NCBI RefSeq assembly: GCF_014297335.1
Contig: NZ_JACOQH010000002.1
Span: forward strand, 310,001 to 374,000
Direction: 5' to 3'
DNA length: 64,000 nt
Origin: Roseburia_D yibonii
Lineage (GTDB): Bacteria > Bacillota > Clostridia > Lachnospirales > Lachnospiraceae
Positions 22,659-32,380 of this stretch are shown in pieces. Every line of letters begins with the position of its first letter. The first letter of the stretch is position 1. Both the position numbers and the translations under genes were made by a program. The notes under the pieces were generated by a model. That model did no database searches, had not been told where the DNA came from, and saw only the letters and a program-made list of their open reading frames with translations.

Positions 22659-24749
22659 TTATGATTCCATTGTTTCTGCCTTTCCTGCTCTTTCCTCTAC
22701 TTCTTTTTGCTGTACATCCGCCGGTGCTTTCTCATATCTTGCGAATTCATAGGAGTAATCTCCGCGTCCTCCGGTCATGGAACGTAAATCGGTATTGTAT
22801 CCATACAGTTCCATATACGGGATCTCCGCTACGATCTCCTGTTTTTCATCCTCCTTCGGATTCATTCCAACCACTCTTGCCCTGCGTTTATTCAGATCTC
22901 CCATGATATCTCCGGTGAAGATCTCCGGCACAACCACTTTTAATGTGGCGATCGGCTCTAACAGAACCGGAGACGCCTCCATAAAGCCCTTTTTGAACGC
23001 CTGGCCTGCCGCAACCTTAAATGCCATCTCCGAAGAGTCTACCGGATGGTAGGAGCCATCATACAGTACCGCTTTGACCCCGACTACCGGGTAAGCTGCA
23101 AGAGGTCCTTTTTTAACCGCTTCCTCGATTCCCTTTTCCACAGCCGGGAAATAATTTTTCGGTACCGCTCCTCCGACTACGGTCTGTGAGAACTCATATG
23201 CCTCCGAGAGGTTGCCGGACGGTTCAAAGGTCATCTTTACATGTCCGTACTGGCCATGTCCTCCGGACTGCTTTTTATATTTGTATTCCACATCCGCTTT
23301 CTTTAAGATCGTTTCACGGAACGCAACTCTCGGCCGTTTCAGTTCGATCTCCACTTTGTAACGGTTTTTGAGTTTTGCAGCTACGATCTCTAAATGCTGA
23401 TCTCCCATTCCATATAAAAGCGTCTGTCCGTTCTCGCTGTCATTGACTGCCTTTAACGTCAGATCCTCCGCCATCAGTTTCTGGAGTGACTGGGAGATCT
23501 TATCTTCATCCCCTTTGTTTTTCGCCAGATAACGTTTTGCCGTATACGGCGTTGAAATGCTGGTTCTTAAATATACTACCGGATTTGCGCGGGTAGAAAG
23601 GGAATCCGTCGTTGCCGTAACCGTAAGTTTCGCCAGTGCTCCGATATCTCCTGCATGCAGCTCCTTTACCTCTTCCGGCTTACTGCCGTTCATCACATAC
23701 AGCTTGCCGATCTTTTCATCCGCGTCTTTGTGGTGGTTATAGAGCACATCATCCGGTTTTAACACACCGGAATTTACTTTTATCAGAGAATATTTTCCGA
23801 TGAACGGATCCGCGATCGTTTTAAACACATACGCTGATTTCGGTTTCGCGAAATCATAATCCGCATTGTAAACTTCATTGTTCTTTACATTGATTCCGGT
23901 GCAGACCCGTTTATCCGGGCTCGGCAGATATTTTATGATGTCGTCTAACAGTGTATACATACCCTGTGCCAGAAGGTTCGATCCCATGGAGATCGGAACA
24001 ATGCTTCCGTCCGAAACATTGACACGGAGTGCCTGCCGGATCTCGTCTTCCGAGAATTCCTCACCATTAAAATAGCGATCCATAAATTCCTCGCTGGTCT
24101 CCGCAACCGCTTCCATCAGCGCGTCGCGGCAGATATCCAGATTTGCCATGGAATAATCCGGAACCTCGAATTCCAGTACATCGCCCTTTTCATTCCAGCG
24201 GTTTGCCGTTTTTGTCACAACATTGACATAACCGACAAATTTTTCATTTTCTCGGATCGGCAGGTGGAACGGTGCAATACGTTTTCCGTAGAGTTGCTGC
24301 AGATCTTCCACTACCTGTCTGAAGCTTGCGCTGTCAATATCCATATCCGTTACGAAAAACATCCGGGGCAGTCTGTATTTTTCACAGATCTCCCATGCCC
24401 TTCTGGTGCCGACCTCGATCCCGGCTTTTCCGGATACAACAATGATCGCGGCATCCGCGACGCTGACTGCTTCCTCCGTCTCTCCGATAAAATCGAAATA
24501 TCCGGGTGTATCTAAAATATTAATCTTATTGTCTTCCCATAAAATCGGAACAATCGATGTATTGATCGAAAAAAGTCTGTTGATCTCTTCTTTATCATAA
24601 TCACTTATGGTATTCCCATCCTCAACTTTTCCCATTCTGGTAATTTTTCCGGAAAGATACGCCATCGCTTCTACCAGACTTGTTTTTCCGCATCCGCCGT
24701 GTCCAAGTAAAACTACGTTTCTGATTTTGTCCGTTGTGTAAACATTCAT
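22659..24749 (-). CDS. Elongation factor G-like translational GTPase (divergent paralogue)
   Basis: A 696-residue protein with all five EF-G domains (G domain about 1-280, domain II about 300-385, then III-V), so it is related to FusA. It differs in key places: the P-loop is GHGGCGKTS, the DTPGH motif reads DTPGYFDF (about residues 74-81) so the catalytic His is Tyr, and the NKxD base-recognition motif is replaced by TDMD. These changes are typical of EF-G-like paralogues in Clostridia, whose role is not settled (recycling, stress or tetracycline-protection relatives). It is not the main EF-G: no rpsL/rpsG/tuf neighbours. The start at 24749 has GGAGG eight bases upstream. Confidence 0.85.
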   Translation of the reverse strand: MNVYTTDKIRNVVLLGHGGCGKTSLVEAMAYLSGKITRMGKVEDGNTISDYDKEEINRLFSINTSIVPILWEDNKINILDTPGYFDFIGETEEAVSVADAAIIVVSGKAGIEVGTRRAWEICEKYRLPRMFFVTDMDIDSASFRQVVEDLQQLYGKRIAPFHLPIRENEKFVGYVNVVTKTANRWNEKGDVLEFEVPDYSMANLDICRDALMEAVAETSEEFMDRYFNGEEFSEDEIRQALRVNVSDGSIVPISMGSNLLAQGMYTLLDDIIKYLPSPDKRVCTGINVKNNEVYNADYDFAKPKSAYVFKTIADPFIGKYSLIKVNSGVLKPDDVLYNHHKDADEKIGKLYVMNGSKPEEVKELHAGDIGALAKLTVTATTDSLSTRANPVVYLRTSISTPYTAKRYLAKNKGDEDKISQSLQKLMAEDLTLKAVNDSENGQTLLYGMGDQHLEIVAAKLKNRYKVEIELKRPRVAFRETILKKADVEYKYKKQSGGHGQYGHVKMTFEPSGNLSEAYEFSQTVVGGAVPKNYFPAVEKGIEEAVKKGPLAAYPVVGVKAVLYDGSYHPVDSSEMAFKVAAGQAFKKGFMEASPVLLEPIATLKVVVPEIFTGDIMGDLNKRRARVVGMNPKEDEKQEIVAEIPYMELYGYNTDLRSMTGGRGDYSYEFARYEKAPADVQQKEVEERAGKAETMES

Positions 24750-24814
24750 AGTAAATACCTCCCACATATTTCATGATATATGATATCCATCTCTATCATT
24801 TATTTTATGTGTAT

Positions 24815-24843
24815 ATTTTACTAAATTCCAGATACTTTTTCAA
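24815..24843 (-). promoter_or_regulatory. Sigma-A-type promoter of the EF-G-like gene
   Basis: Minus strand: TTGAAA (24843-24838), 17-base spacer, TAAAAT (24820-24815), about 66 bases before the start codon. Confidence 0.6.
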
Positions 24844-24991
24844 TATAATTATGCAAAATATCTAATTTTATTTTTTGGTGAATAATTTTTCTCTATCTAT
24901 TATGTAGAATACTACTTATTTCTTTCCTCCGTATTGCTACATTATGAACAATCTGTAAACGTCAAGCGCAATACTTTTTCACTTTAAAGTG

Positions 24992-25020
24992 TTGACTTAC
25001 GAAATAAAAATCCGTATAGT
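24992..25020 (+). promoter_or_regulatory. Sigma-A-type promoter of the aroF-tyrA-aroA operon
   Basis: TTGACT (24992-24997), 17-base spacer, TATAGT (25015-25020), 45 bases before the aroF start. The leader is too short for a riboswitch; no T-box is visible. Confidence 0.75.
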
Positions 25021-25065
25021 AGTAACTGACAAAAGACTACGAAATGTTAAAGGAGTATATATATC

Positions 25066-26079
25066 ATGATTATTGTAATGAAACAGGATGCAGCAAAAGA
25101 CGATGTCACAAAGATTGTCGCAAAAATTGAAAATGCAGGATTAAAGACCCATCTCTCCGTCGGCGAGGAAGTTACGATCGTCGGTGTGATCGGTGACAAG
25201 ACAAAGCTCGATGTTGACGCGATCGCAGCCGAGAACTCTGTTCAGAAGGTCGTTCCGATCACCGAAAGCTACAAACTCGCAAACAAGAAATTCCATCCGG
25301 AACCGACATCCTTTGCAGTGAAGAATACTTTTATCGGTCCGGACAACCTCACGATCATGTCCGGCCCATGTGCCGTTGAAACAGAAGAACAGTTACTGTG
25401 CATCGCAAGAGCGGTAAAAAAAGCCGGTGCCACCATTCTGCGTGGAGGCGCATACAAACCGCGTACTTCCCCGTACTCTTTCCAGGGACTTGAGGAAGAA
25501 GGTTTAAGATACATGAAGACCGCTTCCGATGAGACCGGTCTTGCAACGATCTGTGAAGTTACAAGCGCGCATGCAGTAGAATCTGCAGTAAAATATGTCA
25601 GCATGCTTCAGGTCGGCGCAAGAAATATGCAGAATTTCGAACTGTTAAAAGAAGTCGGAAAAACCGGTCTTCCGGTTCTCTTAAAACGCGGTCTCTCTGC
25701 CACCATCGATGAATGGCTGAATGCTGCTGAGTACATCATGGCTTCCGGAAGCCAGAATGTTGCGCTCTGCGAACGCGGTATCCGTACTTACGAGACATCC
25801 ACCAGAAACACACTGGATCTGAGCGCGGTATGCGTATTAAAAGAACGCACCCATCTTCCGGTCATCGTAGATCCTAGCCATGCCACCGGTGTGCGCTCCT
25901 ATGTAGAGCCGCTTGCGAAGGCAGCTGTTGCCTGCGGTGCGGACGGACTTATGATCGAAGTTCACAATGATCCGGCTCACGCGCTTTCCGATGGTCCGCA
26001 GTCTCTTACTTTTGAACAGTTTGACTCTGTTATGGAACACATCCGTCCATACGCGAAACTCGCCGGGAGGACACTGTAA
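25066..26079 (+). CDS. aroF: 3-deoxy-7-phosphoheptulonate (DAHP) synthase, class I-beta
   Basis: First enzyme of the shikimate pathway, joining phosphoenolpyruvate and erythrose 4-phosphate. The 337 residues comprise an N-terminal ferredoxin-like regulatory domain (about 1-70) and a TIM barrel with GPCAVETEEQ (about 103-112), RGGAYKPRTSPYSFQGL (about 125-141), LKRGLS and DPSHATG (about 269-275). The N-terminal domain is the one that mediates Tyr/Phe feedback in the Thermotoga-type enzymes, so feedback control is expected. ATG follows AAAGGAG eight bases earlier. The stop codon overlaps the tyrA start (TAATG), indicating translational coupling. The promoter at 24992-25020 drives the operon. 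Confidence 0.96.
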   Translation: MIIVMKQDAAKDDVTKIVAKIENAGLKTHLSVGEEVTIVGVIGDKTKLDVDAIAAENSVQKVVPITESYKLANKKFHPEPTSFAVKNTFIGPDNLTIMSGPCAVETEEQLLCIARAVKKAGATILRGGAYKPRTSPYSFQGLEEEGLRYMKTASDETGLATICEVTSAHAVESAVKYVSMLQVGARNMQNFELLKEVGKTGLPVLLKRGLSATIDEWLNAAEYIMASGSQNVALCERGIRTYETSTRNTLDLSAVCVLKERTHLPVIVDPSHATGVRSYVEPLAKAAVACGADGLMIEVHNDPAHALSDGPQSLTFEQFDSVMEHIRPYAKLAGRTL

Positions 26080-27176
26080 TGGAGTTTTCGAAGATCGGTT
26101 TTATCGGACTCGGCCTGATCGGCGGCTCCATTGCAAAGACCATCAAACGTATTTATCCGGACACAGAAATGATCGCGACCGCAGGACATCGCTCCACGGT
26201 CGCGGAAGCATATGCAGATCACACAATAAAAAATGATGAGCTGCTTCCTGTCTCCGATTTTTCGGACTGCGATCTGATCTTTTTATGCTGTCCGGTCAAA
26301 CAGAATCTCATTTACTTGAAGCAGTTGAAGTCTGTCATAAAGAAGGGCTGCATTATCACGGATGTCGGAAGTGTCAAGGGCGACATTCACCGTGCAGTCT
26401 GTGAACTTGATATGGAAGACGTTTTTATCGGCGGACATCCCATGACCGGTTCGGAAAAGACCGGATACGCAAACGCCACTTCCTATCTTTTGGAAAACGC
26501 ATATTATATCCTGACCCCGACGGCAAAGACTGCGCCGGATACGCTGCACGCTTTTCAGCAGTACATTGCGTCACTCGGTGCGCAGACGCTGATCCTCGGC
26601 TACGAGGAACACGATTACGCGACCGCGTCCATCAGTCATCTGCCGCACGTCATTGCCGCCACACTCGTCAATCTTATCTCTTCGATCGATAATGACGATG
26701 AGACGATGAAAACGATCGCGGCGGGCGGTTTTCGTGATATTACAAGAATCGCATCCTCTTCTCCTGTCATGTGGCAGCATATCTGTCTTTCCAACCGGGA
26801 TCAGATCTTAAAGCTGATCGACCGCTACACAGATGCTCTTGGGGATATACGCGCTCTGGTTGAAAATAAGGATACCGAAAAGATCTTCGATTTCTTTTCC
26901 GCCGCCAAAGATTACCGCGATTCCATTACGATCGCAAAATCCGGCCCGATCAAAAAAGTATACGAATTTTACTGTGACCTGATCGACGAGGCAGGCGGTA
27001 TTGCCACGATCGCAACGATCCTCGCAAGCAACAATTTGAGTATCAAAAATATTGGCATTCTCCATAACAGGGAATTTGAAAACGGCGTTCTCCATATTGA
27101 GATGTATGAACAGGACGCCTTAAACACAGCCATTGACCTGTTAAAAAAATATCATTATACTGTTTACGAACGTTAA
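26079..27176 (+). CDS. tyrA: Prephenate dehydrogenase with C-terminal ACT domain
   Basis: Oxidises prephenate to 4-hydroxyphenylpyruvate in tyrosine synthesis. The 365-residue protein begins with a Rossmann motif IGFIGLGLIGGSIAKT (about residues 6-21). The catalytic domain has GGHPMTGSEKTGYANA (about 119-134, with the conserved His) and HLPHVIAATLVN (about 189-200). A C-terminal ACT domain (about 295-365: GIATIATILASNNLSIKN) probably binds tyrosine for feedback inhibition. The start codon overlaps the aroF stop. It sits between aroF and aroA in an aromatic operon. No chorismate mutase is fused. Confidence 0.95.
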   Translation: MEFSKIGFIGLGLIGGSIAKTIKRIYPDTEMIATAGHRSTVAEAYADHTIKNDELLPVSDFSDCDLIFLCCPVKQNLIYLKQLKSVIKKGCIITDVGSVKGDIHRAVCELDMEDVFIGGHPMTGSEKTGYANATSYLLENAYYILTPTAKTAPDTLHAFQQYIASLGAQTLILGYEEHDYATASISHLPHVIAATLVNLISSIDNDDETMKTIAAGGFRDITRIASSSPVMWQHICLSNRDQILKLIDRYTDALGDIRALVENKDTEKIFDFFSAAKDYRDSITIAKSGPIKKVYEFYCDLIDEAGGIATIATILASNNLSIKNIGILHNREFENGVLHIEMYEQDALNTAIDLLKKYHYTVYER

Positions 27177-27206
27177 TGTTTTATCGAATGGAAAGGATAC
27201 ACTGAT

Positions 27207-28481
27207 ATGATAGAAATCCACGCAAAATCTTCCCTTCACGGAGAAGTAACGATCCCAGGTGACAAATCCATCTCACACCGTTCTATTATGTTCGGTTCTA
27301 TCTCAGATGGCATGACAGAGGTAACCCATTTTTTAGAGGGTGCCGACTGCCTCTCTACGATCGCCTGTTTTCAGAATATGGGAATCGCGATAGAGCGTGA
27401 CCACGATACGATCCGCATTCACGGAAAAGGACTGCATGGCCTTACAGCGCCGGCGCAGACACTCGATGTCGGAAACAGCGGAACAACAACCAGACTGATC
27501 TCCGGGATCCTCGCCGGTCAGGACTTTTCTTCTGTTTTGGACGGAGATGCTTCCATTGAATCCCGTCCGATGAACCGGATCATTACCCCACTCACCCGGA
27601 TGGGCGCAGATATCACGAACGAAAACGGAAACGGCTGTGCGCCGCTTACGATCCACGGAAAAAAATTAAAAGGGATCCACTACGATTCCCCGGTTGCCTC
27701 CGCGCAGGTAAAATCCTGTGTACTTCTGGCAGGTCTTTATGCAGATGGCGAAACTTCTGTTACCGAACCGGTGCTTTCCCGGAATCATACCGAGCTTATG
27801 CTCTCAGCTTTCGGCGCGGATATTTCCTCCCATGGAACTACCGCATCCATCCAGCCTGAGCCGGTTTTAAGCGGTCAGAAGATCGAAGTCCCGGGAGACA
27901 TCTCTTCTGCTGCCTATTTCATTGCCGCAGGACTCATCGTACCGAATTCTGAAGTATTGATCAAAAATGTCGGCATCAATCCGACCAGAGACGGTATTTT
28001 ACGGGTAGCGGACGCTATGGGCGGCAATATCGAACGATTAAACTGCCGTACGGTCTCCGGCGAGCCGGTCTGCGATCTTCTTGTGCGCACTTCTTCCCTG
28101 CACGGAACCACGATCGAAGGGGAGATCATCCCGACACTGATCGATGAGCTTCCGGTCATCGCCGTCATGGCTGCCTTTGCCGACGGTACGACCACGATCC
28201 GTGACGCGGCAGAATTAAAAGTCAAGGAATCCAACCGTATCGATACTGTTACCGAAAATCTGCTGGCTATGGGCGGTGATGTCACCCCTGCCGAAGACGG
28301 AATGATCATTCGCGGCGGTCGTGCGCTTCATCCGGCACAGATCCATTCCCATCTGGATCACCGCATTGCCATGTCTTTTGCGGTTGCGGCACTCGCCTGT
28401 GGCGGAAGTTGTGAGATTGAAGACGGAGAATGTGTCAATATTTCCTATCCGGAATTTTATCACGACTTAAACCGGTTATAA
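27207..28481 (+). CDS. aroA: 3-phosphoshikimate 1-carboxyvinyltransferase (EPSP synthase)
   Basis: Transfers enolpyruvyl from PEP to shikimate 3-phosphate; target of glyphosate. At 424 residues it is the usual length. It starts with the substrate loop IPGDKSISHRS (about 17-27), has LDVGNSGTTTRLISG (about 87-101; the glycine-rich PEP site reads GNSGTT, where the glyphosate-sensitive E. coli-type enzyme has GNAGTA, so it looks like a class II enzyme), and ends with DHRIAMSFAVAAL (about 389-401). The gap to tyrA is 30 bases with AAAGGA before ATG, so it is the third gene of the operon. A bidirectional terminator follows immediately. Confidence 0.96.
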   Translation: MIEIHAKSSLHGEVTIPGDKSISHRSIMFGSISDGMTEVTHFLEGADCLSTIACFQNMGIAIERDHDTIRIHGKGLHGLTAPAQTLDVGNSGTTTRLISGILAGQDFSSVLDGDASIESRPMNRIITPLTRMGADITNENGNGCAPLTIHGKKLKGIHYDSPVASAQVKSCVLLAGLYADGETSVTEPVLSRNHTELMLSAFGADISSHGTTASIQPEPVLSGQKIEVPGDISSAAYFIAAGLIVPNSEVLIKNVGINPTRDGILRVADAMGGNIERLNCRTVSGEPVCDLLVRTSSLHGTTIEGEIIPTLIDELPVIAVMAAFADGTTTIRDAAELKVKESNRIDTVTENLLAMGGDVTPAEDGMIIRGGRALHPAQIHSHLDHRIAMSFAVAALACGGSCEIEDGECVNISYPEFYHDLNRL

Positions 28482-28495
28482 TTTTTCTTATCGCT

Positions 28496-28534
28496 AAAAA
28501 GAGCAGCTTCCCAAAAAGGAAACTGCTCTTTTTT
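28496..28534. terminator. Bidirectional terminator between aroA and queA
   Basis: AAAAAGAGCAGCTTCC pairs with GGAAACTGCTCTTTTTTT around a short A-rich loop. It ends both convergent genes; the last bases overlap the queA stop. Confidence 0.92.
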
Positions 28535-29784
28535 TAAAATCTATGATTTGCCGAGTGTTCTTCACACCACGCTTTGGATCTGTCATAACTCCATTCCGGT
28601 TTATGATAAGCATCCCACGCGGCCTTCGTATCAACAAGCTTCTGCTTTTTATAATCCGCTGCTGCTTTTTCATACTCTTCTTCCGGTACACAGAGTTCTC
28701 CCTGTTCATCAAAGAAACAGGAATTGTATGTTGCGTCCGGATTGTACAAAAGTTCCCGGTTTTCCAGAAACATGGCATCACCAAAACTGAAGAAACGATA
28801 TTTTTCCTTTACCGCCACACGGTAAGCATTTAAAATGTTCTCACGCCCGGTCAGTGCAGCGACAAGCATGACAAGCGTCGACTCCGGCAGATGGAAGTTT
28901 GTGATAAGTCCGTCGATCACTTTGTAACGATAGCCCGGATAAATAAAAATCTCCGTCCAGCCACTCTTTTCGGTAAGAAAGCCCTGCTCATCCGCTGCTG
29001 CTTCCATCGTCCGTGTGCTGGTCGTTCCAACCGCGATCACGCGATGTCCCTCTCTTTTCGCACGGTTGATCTTATCTGCCTCTTTCTGCTCGATCCGGTA
29101 AAATTCAGAGTGCATATGATGCTCCAGCACATCATCCTCCTTGACCGGCCGAAAAGTACCAAGACCGACATGAAGCGTCACCTCCGCGATCTCTATCCCC
29201 ATCTCTTTTATTTCCGCAAGCAGTTCCTTCGTGAAATGAAGCCCCGCTGTCGGTGCAGCCGCAGATCCGTCATACTTTGCATACACAGTCTGGTAACGGT
29301 TGCGGTCTTTGAGCTGATGAGTGATGTAAGGCGGCAGCGGCATCTGTCCGAGCCGGTCTAAGATCTCTTCAAAAATCCCCTCATAATGAAACTGAATCAG
29401 ACGGTTTCCCTCTTCTACGATATCAATAACTTCTCCGGTCAGGATTCCGTCTCCAAAAGATATTTTTGTACCCGGCTTTGCCTTTTTTCCAGGCTTTACC
29501 AGTGTTTCCCAGATATCATTTTCCCGGCGCTTCAAAAGCAGAATCTCGATCTTTGCCTCAGTTCCTTCTTTCACACCATAAAGCCTTGCGGGAATTACCT
29601 TGGTATTGTTGATCACCAGACAGTCCCCCGGCTTTAAGTACTCTTTGATATCCTTAAAAATACGGTGTTCCATTTCTCCCGGTTTCTTTTTTAACACAAG
29701 AAGCCGGGAACCGGAACGGTCTTCCAGAGGATCCTGCGCGATCAGTTCCTTCGGAAGATCATAATCAAATTCCTTTACGTCCAT
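28534..29784 (-). CDS. queA: S-adenosylmethionine:tRNA ribosyltransferase-isomerase with C-terminal extension
   Basis: Makes epoxyqueuosine in tRNA from the preQ1 base using the ribosyl part of SAM. The N-terminal part (about 1-335) is standard QueA: FDYDLPKELIAQDPLEDRSGSRL (from residue 6), NNTKVIPARL (about 59-68), AAPTAGLHFTKELL and LHVGLGTFRPV (about 205-215), TNFHLPESTL and RFFSFGDAMF. Normal proteins end there, near residue 340; this one continues for about 75 residues with Tyr/Trp/Lys-rich helical sequence of unknown role. It runs downstream of pheT (gap 17 bases) in the pheST transcript. No tgt or queF gene is nearby. Confidence 0.93.
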   Translation of the reverse strand: MDVKEFDYDLPKELIAQDPLEDRSGSRLLVLKKKPGEMEHRIFKDIKEYLKPGDCLVINNTKVIPARLYGVKEGTEAKIEILLLKRRENDIWETLVKPGKKAKPGTKISFGDGILTGEVIDIVEEGNRLIQFHYEGIFEEILDRLGQMPLPPYITHQLKDRNRYQTVYAKYDGSAAAPTAGLHFTKELLAEIKEMGIEIAEVTLHVGLGTFRPVKEDDVLEHHMHSEFYRIEQKEADKINRAKREGHRVIAVGTTSTRTMEAAADEQGFLTEKSGWTEIFIYPGYRYKVIDGLITNFHLPESTLVMLVAALTGRENILNAYRVAVKEKYRFFSFGDAMFLENRELLYNPDATYNSCFFDEQGELCVPEEEYEKAAADYKKQKLVDTKAAWDAYHKPEWSYDRSKAWCEEHSANHRF

Positions 29785-29801
29785 GTTCCCTTACTCTTTC
29801 T

Positions 29802-32222
29802 TTATTTTCTAAGCTCGATGCCCATATTTTCCAGAGCTTTCAGGATCTTATCCATTGCACCGGAAATGTCTGCTTCCTCAAGATTCCGGTCTTTTGCACG
29901 GAATACCAGAGAATATGCAACTGATTTATAACCACCCCGGATCTGTGCTCCTTCATAAATATCAAACAGCTGATAGCTTTCCAGGTTCTTTCCGCCCTTT
30001 TCATCAAATACCTTTTCGATGTCTCCGGCAAGGATCTCCTTCGGAACCAGCATACTGATGTCACGGGTAGCTGCCGGGAATTTTGCGATTCCCTCGTATT
30101 TGCGGTCAAATGTTGCACGGCTTACGATCTCCGGCATATCGATCACCGCGATATAAACACGGTCTTTCATATTGTAGTTTGCCGCTACGGTCGGATGTAC
30201 TTCCCCGAGATAACCGATGACTGTTCCATCATAAATAACATTTGCCTGACGTCCCGGATGGAGATACGGTCTGCCTGCATTCGGGTCATACTCCGGTTTC
30301 TTTCTCATTCCTACTTTGTACAGGAATTCTTCGATGACGCCCTTCATGGTATAGAAATCACCGTCTCCGTACATACCAAGTGTAAACTGCATCCGTTCAT
30401 CCGGCAGTTCCGTAACCGGAACCTGCTTCGGAAGATAGATATTTCCAAGCTCGTAGAGACGTACATTTTTGTTTCTGCGGTTATAGTTGGTAGAAAGGGA
30501 TGTCAGCATACCGTTTAAAGAACTTGTGCGCATGATACTGAAATCCTCTCCTAACGGGTTCGCGATCGTTACGGTCTGACGCAGTTTGGAGTCTTCCGGT
30601 AATAACAGCTTATCAAATACCTTAGGGCTTTCAAATGAATAGGTCATTCCCTGGGAAAATCCGCAGAATTCCGCAATCTCTCTCGCCATGCTCTCAATGC
30701 GGAGCTTGAACGGAAGTTTTCCTGTCGTTGCTTCGCCACTCGGCAGTGTCATCGGAATGTTGGCATATCCAAAGAATCTTGCCACTTCCTCTGCCAGATC
30801 CGCGTCACACGCGAGATCCTGTCTCCAGGACGGAGCCAGCACTTCGTTGGTGCTCTCATCATAACCCAGATCGATCTTTTTGAAATAGGAAAGCATCGTC
30901 TCCGGTGCGATATCCGTACCAAGCAGACGATTATATTTTTCCGGTTCAAACGGGATCCTTGTGCCTTCTTTTTTGACCGGATAAATGTCAACTGCTCCGC
31001 CTACCACTTCACCGGCACCCAGTTCCTCGATGAGCTGGCACGCACGGTCCATTGCTTCCATCGCAAGGTTCGGATCCAGTCCTTTTTCAAATTTTGCAGA
31101 CGCATCGGTACGCATTCCGACTTTCTTTCCGGAAAGACGGATATTGGTTCCGTCAAAGCATGCCGCCTCAAAAAGCATGGTTGTTACATCATCCGTGATC
31201 ATGGAATTTTCTCCTCCCATGATACCTGCCATGCCGATGGCCTTTTTGCCATCACAGATCATCAGCACGGAATCATCCAGCGTGCGTTCCTGTCCGTCGA
31301 GGGTCACGAACTTTTCGTCCTTCTCGGCACGGCGCACTACGATCTCTTTTCCCTCGATCTTATCCAGATCATAGGCATGCATCGGCTGTCCATACTCTTC
31401 CATGACATAGTTTGTGATGTCTACGATATTATTGATCGGACGGATGCCCTGTGCCGCAAGTCTGCGCTGCATCCATTCCGGTGACGGAGCGATCTTGATA
31501 TTTTTTACCACTCTTGCGGTATAACGGGAACAAAGATCCGAATCCTTTACCGTAACTTTGATGTAATCATTGACATCTTCGCTGTTTCCGGTTTTCTCCA
31601 CAACCGGCGGTACAAATTCTTTTCCAAAGGTTGCTGCCGCTTCTCTTGCGATTCCAAGCATGGAAAAGCAGTCCACACGGTTGGATGTAATCTCATATTC
31701 AACGACAACATCATCCAGTCCGAGTTCCTTTACTGCATCTGCGCCGACAACTGCGGTGTCATCGAAAATATAAATTCCCTCTACCGGTGCTTTCGGATAC
31801 ATATCACGGTTGGATCCGAGTTCTTCGATCGAGCACATCATGCCGTTGGATTCCACGCCACGCAGTTTGCCTTTTTTGATCTTGATCCCGCCTTCGGTCA
31901 CGCTTCCGTCATGTCCGCCGGCAACACGTCCGCCGTCTAAGACAACCGGCACCTTGTCCCCTTCTCTGACATTCGGTGCTCCGGTCACGATCTGGATTGG
32001 CTCTCCCTGTCCGATATCCACCTGGCAGATGATCAGTTTGTCCGCATCCGGGTGTTTTTCAATCTTTTTAATCTGGCCAACCACAATCTTTTCCAGATTT
32101 TCATCCAGTCTGGTGTATCCTTCTACCTTTGAGCCGGATAATGTCATGGCATCCATATATTCCTGTGCGGTACAGTCAAGTCCCGGCACTAAATCTTTGA
32201 TCCATTTTAATGATGTATTCAT
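29802..32222 (-). CDS. pheT: Phenylalanyl-tRNA synthetase beta subunit
   Basis: Large subunit of the heterotetrameric synthetase, 806 residues. Domains in order: N-terminal B1 with an EMAP/tRNA-binding fold (about 40-150; HPDADKLIICQVD), B3/B4 editing domain (about 210-385), B5 domain (about 405-480), catalytic-like domain, and the C-terminal FDX-ACB anticodon-binding domain (about 715-806; KFPAATRDISMLV). All are complete. It is separated from pheS by an unusual 270-base spacer that carries hairpins and three 50-base tandem repeats. The start ATG follows AAGGAGAG. queA follows downstream. Confidence 0.97.
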   Translation of the reverse strand: MNTSLKWIKDLVPGLDCTAQEYMDAMTLSGSKVEGYTRLDENLEKIVVGQIKKIEKHPDADKLIICQVDIGQGEPIQIVTGAPNVREGDKVPVVLDGGRVAGGHDGSVTEGGIKIKKGKLRGVESNGMMCSIEELGSNRDMYPKAPVEGIYIFDDTAVVGADAVKELGLDDVVVEYEITSNRVDCFSMLGIAREAAATFGKEFVPPVVEKTGNSEDVNDYIKVTVKDSDLCSRYTARVVKNIKIAPSPEWMQRRLAAQGIRPINNIVDITNYVMEEYGQPMHAYDLDKIEGKEIVVRRAEKDEKFVTLDGQERTLDDSVLMICDGKKAIGMAGIMGGENSMITDDVTTMLFEAACFDGTNIRLSGKKVGMRTDASAKFEKGLDPNLAMEAMDRACQLIEELGAGEVVGGAVDIYPVKKEGTRIPFEPEKYNRLLGTDIAPETMLSYFKKIDLGYDESTNEVLAPSWRQDLACDADLAEEVARFFGYANIPMTLPSGEATTGKLPFKLRIESMAREIAEFCGFSQGMTYSFESPKVFDKLLLPEDSKLRQTVTIANPLGEDFSIMRTSSLNGMLTSLSTNYNRRNKNVRLYELGNIYLPKQVPVTELPDERMQFTLGMYGDGDFYTMKGVIEEFLYKVGMRKKPEYDPNAGRPYLHPGRQANVIYDGTVIGYLGEVHPTVAANYNMKDRVYIAVIDMPEIVSRATFDRKYEGIAKFPAATRDISMLVPKEILAGDIEKVFDEKGGKNLESYQLFDIYEGAQIRGGYKSVAYSLVFRAKDRNLEEADISGAMDKILKALENMGIELRK

Positions 32223-32251
32223 TTTGGTTCTCTCCTTGTTTTTCTATTTCT

Positions 32252-32380
32252 TTCGGAATCTTTCTTCGAAATCTTCCTGCTCTTCCACCTTTCAGGCAGC
32301 CCCCGGAATCTTTCTTCGAAATCTTCCTGCTCTTCTATCCTTCGCGCAGTCCCCGGAATCTTTCTTTGAAATCTTCCGGG
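32252..32380 (-). repeat. Three 50-base tandem repeats between pheS and pheT
   Basis: The sequence GGAATCTTTCTTCGAAATCT (plus strand) recurs at 32255, 32305 and, with one change, 32355, giving an exact 50-base period with variable 20-base tails. The third copy is shortened and runs into a hairpin. The minus-strand (transcribed) sense is purine-rich, and the last copy lies next to the pheT ribosome binding site. Confidence 0.9.

Noticed and set aside
32252..32380. Direct repeats considered as a CRISPR array
   Set aside because: Only three copies, spacers of 20-30 bases that are themselves related, no cas genes; they lie inside the pheST operon and fit a tandem repeat.
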